Part shown: in pieces, positions 1 to 9,301 of the stretch
Numbering within the stretch: position 1 is the stretch's first letter
How the letters are laid out: every line of letters begins with the position of its first letter
DNA from: Rhizobiales bacterium CCH3-A5
Lineage (GTDB): Bacteria; Pseudomonadota; Alphaproteobacteria; Rhizobiales; Beijerinckiaceae
Assembly (NCBI GenBank): GCA_001556025.1
Contig: LSIB01000163.1
Coordinates: 62,001 to 126,000, forward strand
Direction: 5' to 3'
Length of the DNA stretch: 64,000 nucleotides
Translations under genes and position numbers: made by a program
Notes under the pieces: model-generated
Seen by the model: the letters and a program-made list of their open reading frames with translations, nothing else
Told to the model about the DNA's origin: nothing
The model's database searches: none

Positions 1-314
1 GAGAGCACGTCTGGCGTGTTCGAGACGACGATGCCGCGCCGGCCGGCTTCCGCCGCGTCGACATTGTCGTAGCCGACGCCGAAATTGGCGACCATTTCGA
101 GATTCGGCAGCGCGTCGAACAGCGCCCCGTCGATGCGGACGTGGCTGCCGCCGCCGGCGACGCCGCGCACGCGCGGGCCGACCTCGGCCAGCATCGCGGC
201 TCGGTCCTCCGCCTTCCAGAGTTCGTGGACGGTGAAGCGCGCCTTCAACTGGTCGGCGGCATAGGCCATCAGCGGGCCGGTCATGATGATCTCAGTGGCG
301 TTGGGCCGGGTCAT
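1..314 (-). CDS. D-2-hydroxyacid dehydrogenase, N-terminal part (cut by window edge)
   Basis: Reading leftwards from 314, the translation starts MTRPNATEI and runs through LWKAEDRAAML, GGSHVRIDGALFDALP and MVANFGVGYDNVDAAEAGRR to VVSNTPDVL at the window edge. The GVGYDNVD and SNTPDVL segments are typical of the substrate-binding domain of D-2-hydroxyacid dehydrogenases (glyoxylate/hydroxypyruvate reductase type), which reduce 2-oxoacids with NAD(P)H. The nucleotide-binding domain lies outside the window. An alternative ATG lies 15 bases upstream (329); 314 is preferred because GGAAG lies about eight bases before it. The gene is downstream of, and co-oriented with, the GntR regulator, with a putative operator between them. 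The family is clear; the exact substrate is not. Confidence 0.85.
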   Translation of the reverse strand, partial: MTRPNATEIIMTGPLMAYAADQLKARFTVHELWKAEDRAAMLAEVGPRVRGVAGGGSHVRIDGALFDALPNLEMVANFGVGYDNVDAAEAGRRGIVVSNTPDVL

Positions 315-524
315 GGCATGCGCTTCCATTGTCTGGGGCTGGGTCTTCCGGGAGATGCACCGCGGACGGACGGTCCGCGGGGGAACGGGCCGGACCTTGA
401 TTCCGGAAATCTGAATGGATTAAGTGACGGGGTCGAGACGCGGCGCAACCCCCAGGGCAGGTCGGCACCCGGTCTCATCTCTGCATATCGGATCGTCCTG
501 GAGAAGGGCGCATCCGCGCATAAG

Positions 525-535
525 TAGTATGACTT
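525..535. promoter_or_regulatory. Putative GntR/FCD operator, site 1
   Basis: The sequence TAGTATGACTT contains the GTNNNAC core typical of FadR/FCD-type GntR operators. It lies at the end of the regulator gene and upstream of the 2-hydroxyacid dehydrogenase gene. The nine bases GTATGACTT recur at 1389-1397 before the ABC operon, on the other side of the regulator. Flanking TAAGT/ACTTA arms add further dyad symmetry. Binding is inferred, not shown. Confidence 0.45.
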
Positions 536-537
536 AA

Positions 538-1299
538 TCATGCGATTTTGTGTGCTTGCGCGCCTGATACAGGCTCGATGAAGGTCAGCGTCGAGTTCAG
601 GGCGTCGATGACCAGCGCCGTCATCCGCGACGCCGCGAGGTCGCCGTCGCGCTGGATGATCGCTTCCAGAACCCGCTCGTGATCGACCAGCGATTCGACG
701 AAGTAATTGCGGTCGTCGGCGGCCTTCAGCAGCAGCGTCCACTGGATCGCTGCGGTCACCACGCTCGACAGGCATTGCAGGGCCGAGTTCTGGGCTGCCG
801 CGAAGATCGCCTCGTGGAAAGCGAGATCCGCGCGGATCGTCGGCTCCGCGTAAGGCGCGGTCGCGGTCATGCCGCGAAAGGCCGCCTCGATGCGCGCGAG
901 ATCGGCCGGCGTGCGCCGGATCGCGGCCAGCCTCGCCGCGCTCGGCTCGACGAAGCGGCGCAACTCGAACAGATCGCGCAGAAATTTCTCGTTGGGATCG
1001 GCCTGGAAATGCCAGGAGAGGACATCGGGATCGAGCAGGTTCCAGCGCTCGCGGACCGCGACCCTGGTTCCGCTCTTGGGCCGCGACTCGACCAGCCCCT
1101 TGGCGGTGAGCACCTTGACCGCCTCGCGATAGGCGGTGCGCGAGACCGAGATCTCAGAGCGCAGCGCATCCTCGTTCGGCAATAATTCGCCGGCGCGGTA
1201 GGTGCCGGAGATGATCGCGACCGCGAGCTTGCGCGCCACCTGCCCGAACAGGCGGTCAGGATTCAGCGTCGTCGGCCGCGAGAAATCGCGCACCCGCAT
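538..1299 (-). CDS. GntR family transcriptional regulator (FadR/FCD type)
   Basis: The protein has about 253 residues. An N-terminal winged helix (around residues 12-75, with LFGQVARKLAVAIISGTYRAG and the recognition helix SVSRTAYREAVKVL) is followed by an all-helical FCD ligand-binding domain (around 90-235). The FCD metal/ligand residues are visible in RRFVEPSAARLA, DLAFHEAIFAAA and DHERVLEAI. Such proteins are usually repressors released by a small carboxylic acid or sugar acid. An upstream ATG at 1356 is possible, but 1299 has AAGGGG nine bases ahead and begins with the conserved region. It sits between a dehydrogenase gene on its own strand and a divergent ABC importer operon, and a shared GTNNNAC motif lies in front of both, so it probably controls both. 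Confidence 0.9.
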   Translation of the reverse strand: MRVRDFSRPTTLNPDRLFGQVARKLAVAIISGTYRAGELLPNEDALRSEISVSRTAYREAVKVLTAKGLVESRPKSGTRVAVRERWNLLDPDVLSWHFQADPNEKFLRDLFELRRFVEPSAARLAAIRRTPADLARIEAAFRGMTATAPYAEPTIRADLAFHEAIFAAAQNSALQCLSSVVTAAIQWTLLLKAADDRNYFVESLVDHERVLEAIIQRDGDLAASRMTALVIDALNSTLTFIEPVSGAQAHKIA

Positions 1300-1368
1300 C
1301 CTTTTGGGCCCCTTCCTCCATCGCGCAGACCCACTGGGCGACGCCCCGTGAAACATGCCGGCCGGCGC

Positions 1369-1397
1369 TTGACACGCCTGTCGCTATGGTATGACTT
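1369..1397 (+). promoter_or_regulatory. Candidate promoter and GntR operator (site 2) of the ABC operon
   Basis: TTGACA at 1369-1374 is followed after 15 bases by TATGAC (1390-1395), a short-spaced sigma-70-like pair. The -10 overlaps GTATGACTT (1389-1397), an exact copy of the motif at 527-535. A repressor bound here would cover the -10. The next gene starts at 1572. Spacing is suboptimal, so the promoter call is tentative; the shared motif is seen directly. Confidence 0.4.
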
Positions 1398-1571
1398 TAT
1401 CGCAGATGGAGCCGGACGCAACAGGCCACGCCTTGCCTTGAGGCGAAGCCCTGGCCTTGCGCCCGCTTGCATCGATCGGTCACAAGAAACCGGTAAGGCC
1501 GCGATGCGGAGGGTTCTCCCGGAGAGCCGTTACCGCATCCTCGAGGAAGCGAAGACCAAAGGAAGGCTCCC

Positions 1572-2627
<1,056 letters not shown>

Positions 2628-2804
2628 GATCGGCCGGGCCTCGCTCGCCCTGTCATCGCAACGACGGAATCGGAGAAACACCAGAAGAACAGCAAGCCGG
2701 CCATGACCCGAATGCGGGCGCGGCCGGGCTGAAACGGAAAACCGGATGACCCGGTCAAACGGCCACATAAAGAGCCGGCATAACCATATCCAGGGAGGAT
2801 ATCC

Positions 2805-4112
2805 ATGAACTTCGATCGCAGATCGCTGATCAAGGGCGGTGCGGCTCTCGGCCTCGGCGCCGGGACTGGCTTGCTCGATTTCGCCAAGGCCTGGGCGCAG
2901 ACCGCGCCGTGGAAGCCCGAGGCCGGCGCGCAGCTCTCGATGCTGCGCTGGAAATACTTCGTCCAGTCGGAAGACGACGCCTTCGTCAAGATGATCGAGG
3001 CCTTCACCGCCGCGACCGGCGTCAAGGTCCAGATCAGCCGCGAATCCTATGAGGATGTGCAGCCCAAGGCTTCCGTCGCCGCCAACACCGGCGCCGGCCC
3101 GGACATGTTCTGGGGCCTCTATTCGCTGCCGCATCTCTTCCCGCAGAAATGCGTCGATGTCTCGGACGTCGCCGACTATCTCGGCAAGAAATATGGCGGC
3201 TGGGTCGACAGCGCGGTGCAGTACAGCCAGAGCGGCGGCAAGTGGATCGGCATCCCGGTCTGCTATTCCGGCAATCTGATGAATTACCGCGTCTCGGTGA
3301 TGCAGAAGGCGGGCTTCAAGGAGTTCCCCAAGACCACCGACGAGTTCCTCGAATACGCCAAGGCGACCAAGGCCAACGGCTCGCCCGGCGGCTTCGCGCT
3401 CGGCCACGCCTCCGGCGACGGCAATGGCTGGATCTACTGGTGCCTGTGGGCGTTCGGCGGCAACCATGTCGACAAGAACGACAAGGTCACGATCAACAGC
3501 CCCGAGACCGAGAAGGCGTTGAACTACGCCAAGGCGCTCTATGATCAGATGGTGCCCGGGACCGTGGCCTGGAACGATTCGTTCAACAACAAGGCCTTCC
3601 TCGCCAACGAGATCTCCTGGACCAATAACGGCATCTCGATCTACGTCGCGGCCAATAACGACCCGACGAAGAAGGAGATCGCCGAGGACATGAACCACGC
3701 CTACATGCCGGTCGGGCCGGTCGGCAAGCCGACCGAACTGCACCTGATGTACCCGGTGCTGGCGATGAACCACACCAAGTACCCGCAGGCGTGCAAGGCG
3801 CTGATGGCGTTCATGCTCGAGGCGGCGAACTTCAATCCCTGGATCGAATCGGCGCGGGGCTACCTCACCCACTGCCTCAACGCCTATGACTCGAACCCGG
3901 TCTGGACCGCCGACCCGAAGCGCACCGTCTATCGCGACGTCGCCAAGCGCTCGCTGACGGCGGGCGGCCAGGGCTCTGTCGGCGAGAAGGCTGCGGCCGC
4001 GATCGCGGATTTCGTCATCCTCGACATGTTCGCCTCGTTCTGCACCGGCCGCGACGACGCCAAGAGCGCCATGCGCGTCGCCGAGCGCCAACTCACGCGC
4101 ATCTATCGCTGA
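2805..4112 (+). CDS. Extracellular solute-binding protein of sugar ABC importer
   Basis: This 435-residue periplasmic binding protein (family 1, MalE-like) captures the substrate for the adjacent permeases. The N-terminus has a twin-arginine-like signal (DRRSLIKGGAALGLGAG, cleavage probably after KAWAQ). The mature part shows MLRWKYFVQSEDDAF, a segment on tested conformers FWGLYSLPHLFPQ, and DLS-type C-lobe motifs. A strong ribosome site, AGGGAGG, precedes the ATG. The 177-base gap from the ATPase gene has no other gene. A strong hairpin follows the stop, consistent with the high expression usual for binding proteins. The ligand is unknown; the neighbouring threonate-type dehydrogenase suggests a sugar acid or related polyol. 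Confidence 0.92.
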   Translation: MNFDRRSLIKGGAALGLGAGTGLLDFAKAWAQTAPWKPEAGAQLSMLRWKYFVQSEDDAFVKMIEAFTAATGVKVQISRESYEDVQPKASVAANTGAGPDMFWGLYSLPHLFPQKCVDVSDVADYLGKKYGGWVDSAVQYSQSGGKWIGIPVCYSGNLMNYRVSVMQKAGFKEFPKTTDEFLEYAKATKANGSPGGFALGHASGDGNGWIYWCLWAFGGNHVDKNDKVTINSPETEKALNYAKALYDQMVPGTVAWNDSFNNKAFLANEISWTNNGISIYVAANNDPTKKEIAEDMNHAYMPVGPVGKPTELHLMYPVLAMNHTKYPQACKALMAFMLEAANFNPWIESARGYLTHCLNAYDSNPVWTADPKRTVYRDVAKRSLTAGGQGSVGEKAAAAIADFVILDMFASFCTGRDDAKSAMRVAERQLTRIYR

Positions 4113-4122
4113 GACTGAAACA

Positions 4123-4150
4123 CGGACGGCGCGAACCATCGCGCCGTCCG
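4123..4150 (+). promoter_or_regulatory. Intercistronic hairpin after binding-protein gene
   Basis: A perfect 12-bp stem (CGGACGGCGCGA pairing with TCGCGCCGTCCG) closes a four-base ACCA loop between the binding-protein and first permease genes. There is no T-run, so it is not a classical terminator. Such hairpins commonly protect binding-protein mRNA and lower expression of the downstream permeases; that role is inferred. Confidence 0.65.
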
Positions 4151-4175
4151 CATCTTTCCGCGCGAGGACCGCATC

Positions 4176-5120
4176 ATGGCCGATATCGCCGTCGCGCCCG
4201 GCCGCAAGGCCGCGCCGCGCGAAACCACCGCCTGGGACCGGCTGAAGGTCAACCGCAACTGGCTCGGCTTCTGGTTCATGGTCCCGGCCATGGCCTTCCT
4301 GATCCTGTTCCTGGCCTATCCGCTGGTTCTCGGCGTCTGGCTCTCCTTCACCGACGCACGCATCGGCCGCACCGGCAATTTCGTCGGAATCGAGAACTAT
4401 GAATGGCTGTCGGAGGACAGCAATTTCTGGCTCGTCGTCTTCAACACGGTCTTCTACACGACCGTCGCCAGCGTCGCGAAATTCGCCATCGGGCTTTATC
4501 TGGCGCTGCTGCTGAACGAGCGCATGCCGTTCAAGGCGATGATCCGCGCGCTCGTGCTGATCCCCTTCATCGTGCCGACCGTGCTCTCGGCCATCGCTTT
4601 CTGGTGGATCTACGACAGCAATTTCTCGATCGTCTCCTGGGGCCTGCGCGAGATGGGCCTGATCGACGGCAACATCAATTTCCTCGGCGACGTCTGGAAT
4701 GCGCGCTGGTCGGTGATCTTCGCCAATGTCTGGCGCGGCATTCCCTTCATCGCGATCACGCTCTTGGCCGGCCTGCAGACCGTCTCGCCCTCGCTCTACG
4801 AGGCGGCGACGATCGACGGCGCCAACTCATGGCAGCGCTTCCGCTACATCACCTATCCGCTGCTGACGCCGATCATCGCCGTGGTGATGACCTTCTCGGT
4901 GCTCTTCACCTTCACCGATTTCCAGTTGATCTGGGTTCTGACGCGCGGCGGGCCGGTCAACGCGACCCATCTGATGGCGACGCTCTCCTACCAGCGCGCC
5001 ATTCTCGGCGGCAATCTCGGCGAGGGCGCGGCGATCTCGACGGCGATGATCCCCTTCCTGTTCGCCGCGATCATGATCTCATGGTTCGGCCTGCAGCGCC
5101 GCACCTGGCAGCAGGGGTGA
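4176..5120 (+). CDS. Sugar ABC transporter permease (MalF/UgpA type)
   Basis: This 314-residue inner-membrane protein has six predicted helices, starting at LGFWFMVPAMAFLILFLAYP (about 29-48). The cytoplasmic EAA loop that docks on the ATPase is seen as YEAATIDGANSWQRFRYITYPLL. A polar N-terminal 25 residues precede the first helix. It is co-transcribed with the binding protein upstream and the second permease four bases downstream. Together these form a complete CUT1 importer with the ATPase at 1572. Confidence 0.92.
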   Translation: MADIAVAPGRKAAPRETTAWDRLKVNRNWLGFWFMVPAMAFLILFLAYPLVLGVWLSFTDARIGRTGNFVGIENYEWLSEDSNFWLVVFNTVFYTTVASVAKFAIGLYLALLLNERMPFKAMIRALVLIPFIVPTVLSAIAFWWIYDSNFSIVSWGLREMGLIDGNINFLGDVWNARWSVIFANVWRGIPFIAITLLAGLQTVSPSLYEAATIDGANSWQRFRYITYPLLTPIIAVVMTFSVLFTFTDFQLIWVLTRGGPVNATHLMATLSYQRAILGGNLGEGAAISTAMIPFLFAAIMISWFGLQRRTWQQG

Positions 5121-5124
5121 GGCC

Positions 5125-6045
5125 ATGACCGACCAGACCGCAGGCCGCATCGTCGATCCCGGTGGCAAAACCGGCGGCAAATCCGACGCCAGCGAGGGCA
5201 TGAGCTACCTCGACTCAGGCATGCGCCGCCTGGTGACGCTGTATCTGCCGCTCGGCATCATCTGCTTCGTGCTGCTGTTTCCGTTCTACTGGATGGCGCT
5301 GACCGCGATCAAACCGGACGAACAGCTCCTCGACCTCAACAAATACAACCCGCTCTGGACCTGGAACCCGACCTTCAAGCATTTTTACAAACTGCTTTTC
5401 GAGACGCAGTATCCGCGCTGGCTCTGGAACACCATGTTCGTCGCCATGGCGGCGACGACGCTGTCGATCATCTCCAGCGTGCTGGCGGCCTATGCGATCG
5501 TGCGGCTGAAATACAAGGGCGCGCAGTATATCGGCGGGCTGATCTTCCTGGCCTATCTGGTGCCGCCCTCGATCCTGTTCATCCCGCTCTCGACGGTCGT
5601 GTTCCAGTATGGCCTGTTCGATTCGCCAATGGCGCTGATCCTGACCTATCCGACGATCCTGATCCCGTTCTCGACCTGGCTTCTGATGGGTTATTTCAAG
5701 ACCATCCCCTTCGAGCTGGAGGAATGCGCGCTGATCGACGGGGCGAGCCGCTGGCAGATCCTGACCAAGATCATCCTGCCGCTGGCGATCCCGGGGCTGA
5801 TCTCGGCCTTCATCTTCTGCTTCACCTTGTGCTGGAACGAATTCATCTACGCGCTGACCTTCCTGTCCTCGACGCAGCACAAGACGGTGCCGGTGGCGAT
5901 CGTCAACGAATTCGTCGACGGCGACATCTATCGCTGGGGCTCGCTGATGGCGGGCGCGCTGGCGGGCTCGCTGCCGCTGGTCATCCTCTACGCCTTCTTC
6001 GTCGAGCACTATGTGTCGGCGATGACCGGGGCGGTGAAGGAGTGA
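5125..6045 (+). CDS. Sugar ABC transporter permease (MalG/UgpE type)
   Basis: The second permease (306 residues) has an N-terminal cytoplasmic stretch of about 35 residues and then six membrane helices. The first is LGIICFVLLFPFYWMALTAI. The EAA loop reads LEECALIDGASRWQILTKIILPL, and the C-terminus has the MalG-type FVEHYVSAMTGAVKE ending. It starts four bases after the previous stop, so translation is probably coupled. It is the last gene of the importer proper; a palindromic repeat separates it from the dehydrogenase gene. Confidence 0.92.
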   Translation: MTDQTAGRIVDPGGKTGGKSDASEGMSYLDSGMRRLVTLYLPLGIICFVLLFPFYWMALTAIKPDEQLLDLNKYNPLWTWNPTFKHFYKLLFETQYPRWLWNTMFVAMAATTLSIISSVLAAYAIVRLKYKGAQYIGGLIFLAYLVPPSILFIPLSTVVFQYGLFDSPMALILTYPTILIPFSTWLLMGYFKTIPFELEECALIDGASRWQILTKIILPLAIPGLISAFIFCFTLCWNEFIYALTFLSSTQHKTVPVAIVNEFVDGDIYRWGSLMAGALAGSLPLVILYAFFVEHYVSAMTGAVKE

Positions 6046-6052
6046 CATCTTA

Positions 6053-6132
6053 CGTCATTGCGAGCAAAGCGAAGCAATCCAGAACTCGCGCACGACGCCC
6101 TCATGGATTGCTTCGCTACGCTCGCAATGACG
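6053..6132. repeat. Palindromic repeat, GTCATTGCGAGC type
   Basis: This 80-bp element begins CGTCATTGCGAGCAAAGCG and ends with its inverse, CGCTACGCTCGCAATGACG; the arms extend into AAGCAATCCA/TGGATTGCTT. It lies between the permease and the LtnD-like gene. A copy of the same type lies inside a coding sequence at 53172-53249. It probably forms a long hairpin in the mRNA. Confidence 0.85.
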
Positions 6133-6156
6133 ACCTTCCTCCCAGAGAAGCCTGAC

Positions 6157-7050
6157 ATGCCCACTTCCATCGCCTTCGTTGGCCTCGGCGCCATGGGCGC
6201 GCCGATGGCCGAAAACCTGGTCAAGCGGCAGTTCCGCGTCACCGGCTTCGATATGCGCGAGAGCGCGCGCGATGCGCTCGCTGCCGCCGGCGGCCATGGC
6301 GCAGACAGCGCGGCCGCCGCCTGCACAGGGGCCGACGCGCTGGTGCTGATGGTCGTCAACGCCGCGCAGGCGCGCTCGGTGCTGTTCGAGGCCGGCGCGC
6401 TCGATGCGCTGAATCCCGGCGCGGTCGTGATGCTGATGGCGACCTGCCCGCCCGGCGAGGTCGAGGCGATCGCGGAGAAGGTCACCGCGAGCGGCCGGCA
6501 TTTCGTCGATTCGCCCGTTTCGGGCGGCGTCGTCGGCGCGAAGGCCGCCACGCTCTCGATCATGGTCGGTGCGCCTTCGGACGCGTTCGCGCTGGCGAAG
6601 CCCGTGCTCGACGCCATGGGCGACAAGGTTTTCCATGTCGGCGACAAGCCCGGTCAGGGCGCGACGGTGAAGACCGTCAACCAGCTCCTCTGCGGCGTCC
6701 ATATCGCGGCCGCCGCAGAAGCCCTGTCGCTCGCCGAAAAGGCCGGCATCGACGGGCGGGTGCTGTTCTCCATCATGGAGGGCTCGGCCGCCTCCTCCTG
6801 GATGCTGAAGGATCGCGGTCCGCGCATGCACGAACCCGATCCGGCGGTGACCAGCGCGGTCGACATCTTCGTCAAGGACCTCGGCATCGTGCTCGACGCC
6901 GGCCGGGCGGCGAAGACAGCCCTGCCGCTGGCGGCGGCCGCCCACCAGATGTTTCTGGCGACCTCGGGGCTGGGCCATGGCGCGCGCGACGATTCGCAGG
7001 TCGTGCGGGCCTATCGCGCGCTCAACGCCAAGCCGGCGAATGATGCCTGA
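6157..7050 (+). CDS. ltnD: NAD(P)-dependent L-threonate dehydrogenase-like (HIBADH family)
   Basis: The 297-residue protein starts with a Rossmann fingerprint, IAFVGLGAMGAPMAENL (4-20). It carries the family motif DSPVSGGVVGAKAATL and the catalytic lysine in GATVKTVNQLL. The segment GSAASSWMLKDRGPRM followed by VDIFVKDLGIVLDAG is characteristic of the LtnD branch, which oxidises L-threonate to 2-oxo-tetronate. The start at 6157 is preferred because upstream in-frame codons fall in the palindromic repeat. It follows the importer on the same strand and is probably part of the same catabolic unit. LtnD function is inferred from motif memory; another 2- or 3-hydroxyacid is possible. Confidence 0.8.
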   Translation: MPTSIAFVGLGAMGAPMAENLVKRQFRVTGFDMRESARDALAAAGGHGADSAAAACTGADALVLMVVNAAQARSVLFEAGALDALNPGAVVMLMATCPPGEVEAIAEKVTASGRHFVDSPVSGGVVGAKAATLSIMVGAPSDAFALAKPVLDAMGDKVFHVGDKPGQGATVKTVNQLLCGVHIAAAAEALSLAEKAGIDGRVLFSIMEGSAASSWMLKDRGPRMHEPDPAVTSAVDIFVKDLGIVLDAGRAAKTALPLAAAAHQMFLATSGLGHGARDDSQVVRAYRALNAKPANDA

Positions 7051-7063
7051 GGTAGGTCTCATC

Positions 7064-7156
7064 CGTCATGGTCGGCCTTGTGCCGACCATCCACGTCTTC
7101 GTCTGGCGATGACCGTGGTGAAGACGTCGATGCTCGGGACAAGCCTGAGCATGACG
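7064..7156. repeat. Palindromic repeat, GTCATGGTCGG type
   Basis: CGTCATGGTCGGCCTTGTGC and onward to ACGTCTTCG is matched, in inverse, by GAAGACGTCGATGCTCGGG to GAGCATGACG. The arms are roughly 38 bp with a few mismatches and about 17 bases between. The element lies between convergent genes (6157 and 7178) and may end both transcripts. Confidence 0.75.
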
Positions 7157-7177
7157 ACGAGGACTGCAAAAGGCTGT

Positions 7178-8281
7178 CTACCCGCGAGGCGGCGCGGTCG
7201 TGCCTCTGACGACAAGCTCCGGCGTCAGCGTGAGGCGGCGTGGCGGCGCGCTCGGATCAGCGATGCGCTGGATCAGGAACTCGGCCGATTTACGCCCCAT
7301 CTCCTCCTGGAAATTCTTGATCGTGGTCAGCGCCGGAAACCACTGCGCCGCCTCCTGCACGTCGTCGCAGCCGACGATCGAAAAATCGACGCCGGCCTCC
7401 CGGCCGCGATGGCGCAGGCCGAGCATCGCCCCGAACGCGGTCAAATCGTTGAAGCAGACGGCCGCTGTCGGAGGATCGGCGGCGTCCAGCACCTTCTGGA
7501 TGCCCTTCAGCCCGTTCTCGCGCGTGCCGTAAGCCGAGTGGACGATGGCGGGATCGAGGGAAAGCCCGTGCTTCGCAAGGCTCTCGCGATAACCGGAGTA
7601 GCGGTTGCGCCCGGTCGAGATCGCCTGGCTCTCGCCGAGAAAGGCGATGCGCCGGTGGCCGAGCGAGATCAGATGCTCCATCGCGAGATGGGTGCCATGC
7701 CTGTCGTCGGAGCCGACGAAATCGAGATCGAGCCCAGGCAGTTCGCGCGAGAGCTGCACGATCGGCACGCCGGCCGCGATCAGATGCTGGAAGGTCTGCG
7801 CCTCGCTGCCGCCGGCCGCGCAGATGATCATGCCATCGGGCCGGTATTCCTTCAGCGTGTTGAGCACCCGGTCCTGCCGCTCCAGATTCTCGGCATAGGT
7901 GCCGAGCAGGATCGAGCGGCCATGCACGGCGGCCGTTTCCTCGATCGCCGCCAGAAGCTCGGCGAAGTACGGGTTGGTGATGTCGTGGAAGCCGACGCCG
8001 AGGATGTTGGTGCGGTCGGTGCGCAGCGAGGCGGCCGAGCGGTTGTAGCTGTAGCCCATCTCGCGGGCGATCTGCTGGACGCGGGCGCGCGTCGCTTCCG
8101 CCACCAGCGGCGAGCCACGCAGCGCCAGCGAGACCGTCGCGGTCGAGACCGTCAGATGCTCGGCGATGATCTGCAGCGTGACGCGGCCGCGCCCGCCTCC
8201 CCCCGCGACCGACCCGGCGGGAGAGAGGCTTTCCAATTCAATTTCGCTTCCGGTTGCCGGAGGCTGGCCGTTGCCGGTCAT
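7178..8281 (-). CDS. LacI family transcriptional regulator
   Basis: The protein has 367 residues from the ATG at 8281, which has AGGA eight bases ahead. An upstream ATG at 8365 would add 28 non-conserved residues. After an unusual Gly/Ser-rich leader of about 30 residues comes the LacI helix-turn-helix (VTLQIIAEHLTVSTATVSLAL) and hinge helix (YSYNRSAASLRT). A periplasmic-binding-protein-like sensor domain with DITNPYFAELLAAIE, GSDDRHGTHLAMEHLISLGH and PTAAVCFNDLTAFG follows. It is divergent from the dehydrogenase at 8386, which it probably controls from the 104-bp gap. No clear operator palindrome could be picked out there. The effector is unknown. Confidence 0.9.
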   Translation of the reverse strand: MTGNGQPPATGSEIELESLSPAGSVAGGGGRGRVTLQIIAEHLTVSTATVSLALRGSPLVAEATRARVQQIAREMGYSYNRSAASLRTDRTNILGVGFHDITNPYFAELLAAIEETAAVHGRSILLGTYAENLERQDRVLNTLKEYRPDGMIICAAGGSEAQTFQHLIAAGVPIVQLSRELPGLDLDFVGSDDRHGTHLAMEHLISLGHRRIAFLGESQAISTGRNRYSGYRESLAKHGLSLDPAIVHSAYGTRENGLKGIQKVLDAADPPTAAVCFNDLTAFGAMLGLRHRGREAGVDFSIVGCDDVQEAAQWFPALTTIKNFQEEMGRKSAEFLIQRIADPSAPPRRLTLTPELVVRGTTAPPRG

Positions 8282-8385
8282 GTCGCTTTTCCTGACGCGG
8301 AAACAGGACCATCTGAGCCGCTCCGGCCCGGTCAATCCGTCACACACCTCACCGTTTATTCTCACAGAACGCGGAGACAGAGAAG

Positions 8386-9297
8386 ATGAGCGCTAGCAAA
8401 GAAACGATCGGCTTCATCGGCGTCGGGCTGATGGGCCAGGGCATGGCCCAGAGCCTGATCAACAAGGGCTTCGCTCTGACCGTGATGGGCCACCGCAACC
8501 GCAAGCCGGTCGAGGAACTCGTCGCGGCGGGCGCGAAGGAGGCGAAGACCCCGCGCGAGTTGGCGCAGAACGCCACGATCATTTTCCTCTGCGTCACCGG
8601 CTCGGCGCAGGTCGAGGCCGTGGTGAACGGCCCCGACGGCATCGTTGCCGGAGCCAAGCCCGGCACGGTCGTGGTCGACTGCTCGACTTCCGACCCCGGC
8701 TCGACGGTGAAGATCGCAGCCGAGCTGGAGGGCAAGGGTCTGCACCTGGCCGACGCGCCGCTGGGCGGCACCCCGGCGCAGGCCGCGCTCGGCCAGCTTT
8801 CCGCCATGGTCGGCGCTTCGCCTGATGTCTTCGCCCGGATCAGGCCGGCTTGCGAGGCCTGGGCCCAGAAGGTCGTGCATCTCGGCCCGGTCGGCGACGG
8901 TCACAAGATGAAGCTGCTGAACAACTTCGTCTCGATGGGCTATGCCGCGATCTATGCCGAGGCGCTGACGCTCGCCGACAAGATCGGCATCACGCCGCAG
9001 ACCTTCGACAGCGTGCTGCGCGGCAGCCGGATGGATTGCGGCTTCTACCAGACCTATTTCCAGTATGTGCTCCAGCGCGACCGCGATGCCCACAAGTTCA
9101 CGCTGGTCAACGCGCTGAAGGACGTGCGCTATCTCGAAAGCGTCGCGAATGCGGCCGGCGTGCCCAACCCGATCGGCAATGCGGTGAAGAACTCCTTCGC
9201 CTCGGCGGTCGCAGCCGGCAAGGGCGAGGACTACGTGCCGATGCTCTCGGATTTCATCGCCTCGCGCAGCGGGGTGTCGCTCGACAAGAAGGGCTGA
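8386..9297 (+). CDS. NAD(P)-dependent beta-hydroxyacid dehydrogenase (HIBADH family)
   Basis: This 303-residue protein has the N-terminal NAD(P) site IGFIGVGLMGQGMAQSL, the substrate-binding motif DAPLGGTPAQAALGQL and the catalytic lysine in HKMKLLNNFVSMG. These mark the 3-hydroxyisobutyrate/tartronate-semialdehyde reductase family. It is not of the LtnD branch seen at 6157, so the two are likely to act on different substrates. It is divergent from the LacI gene and ends four bases before the convergent racemase-like gene. The exact substrate cannot be told; tartronate semialdehyde or a related oxoacid is plausible given the neighbours. Confidence 0.87.
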   Translation: MSASKETIGFIGVGLMGQGMAQSLINKGFALTVMGHRNRKPVEELVAAGAKEAKTPRELAQNATIIFLCVTGSAQVEAVVNGPDGIVAGAKPGTVVVDCSTSDPGSTVKIAAELEGKGLHLADAPLGGTPAQAALGQLSAMVGASPDVFARIRPACEAWAQKVVHLGPVGDGHKMKLLNNFVSMGYAAIYAEALTLADKIGITPQTFDSVLRGSRMDCGFYQTYFQYVLQRDRDAHKFTLVNALKDVRYLESVANAAGVPNPIGNAVKNSFASAVAAGKGEDYVPMLSDFIASRSGVSLDKKG

Positions 9298-9301
9298 AAC
9301 G

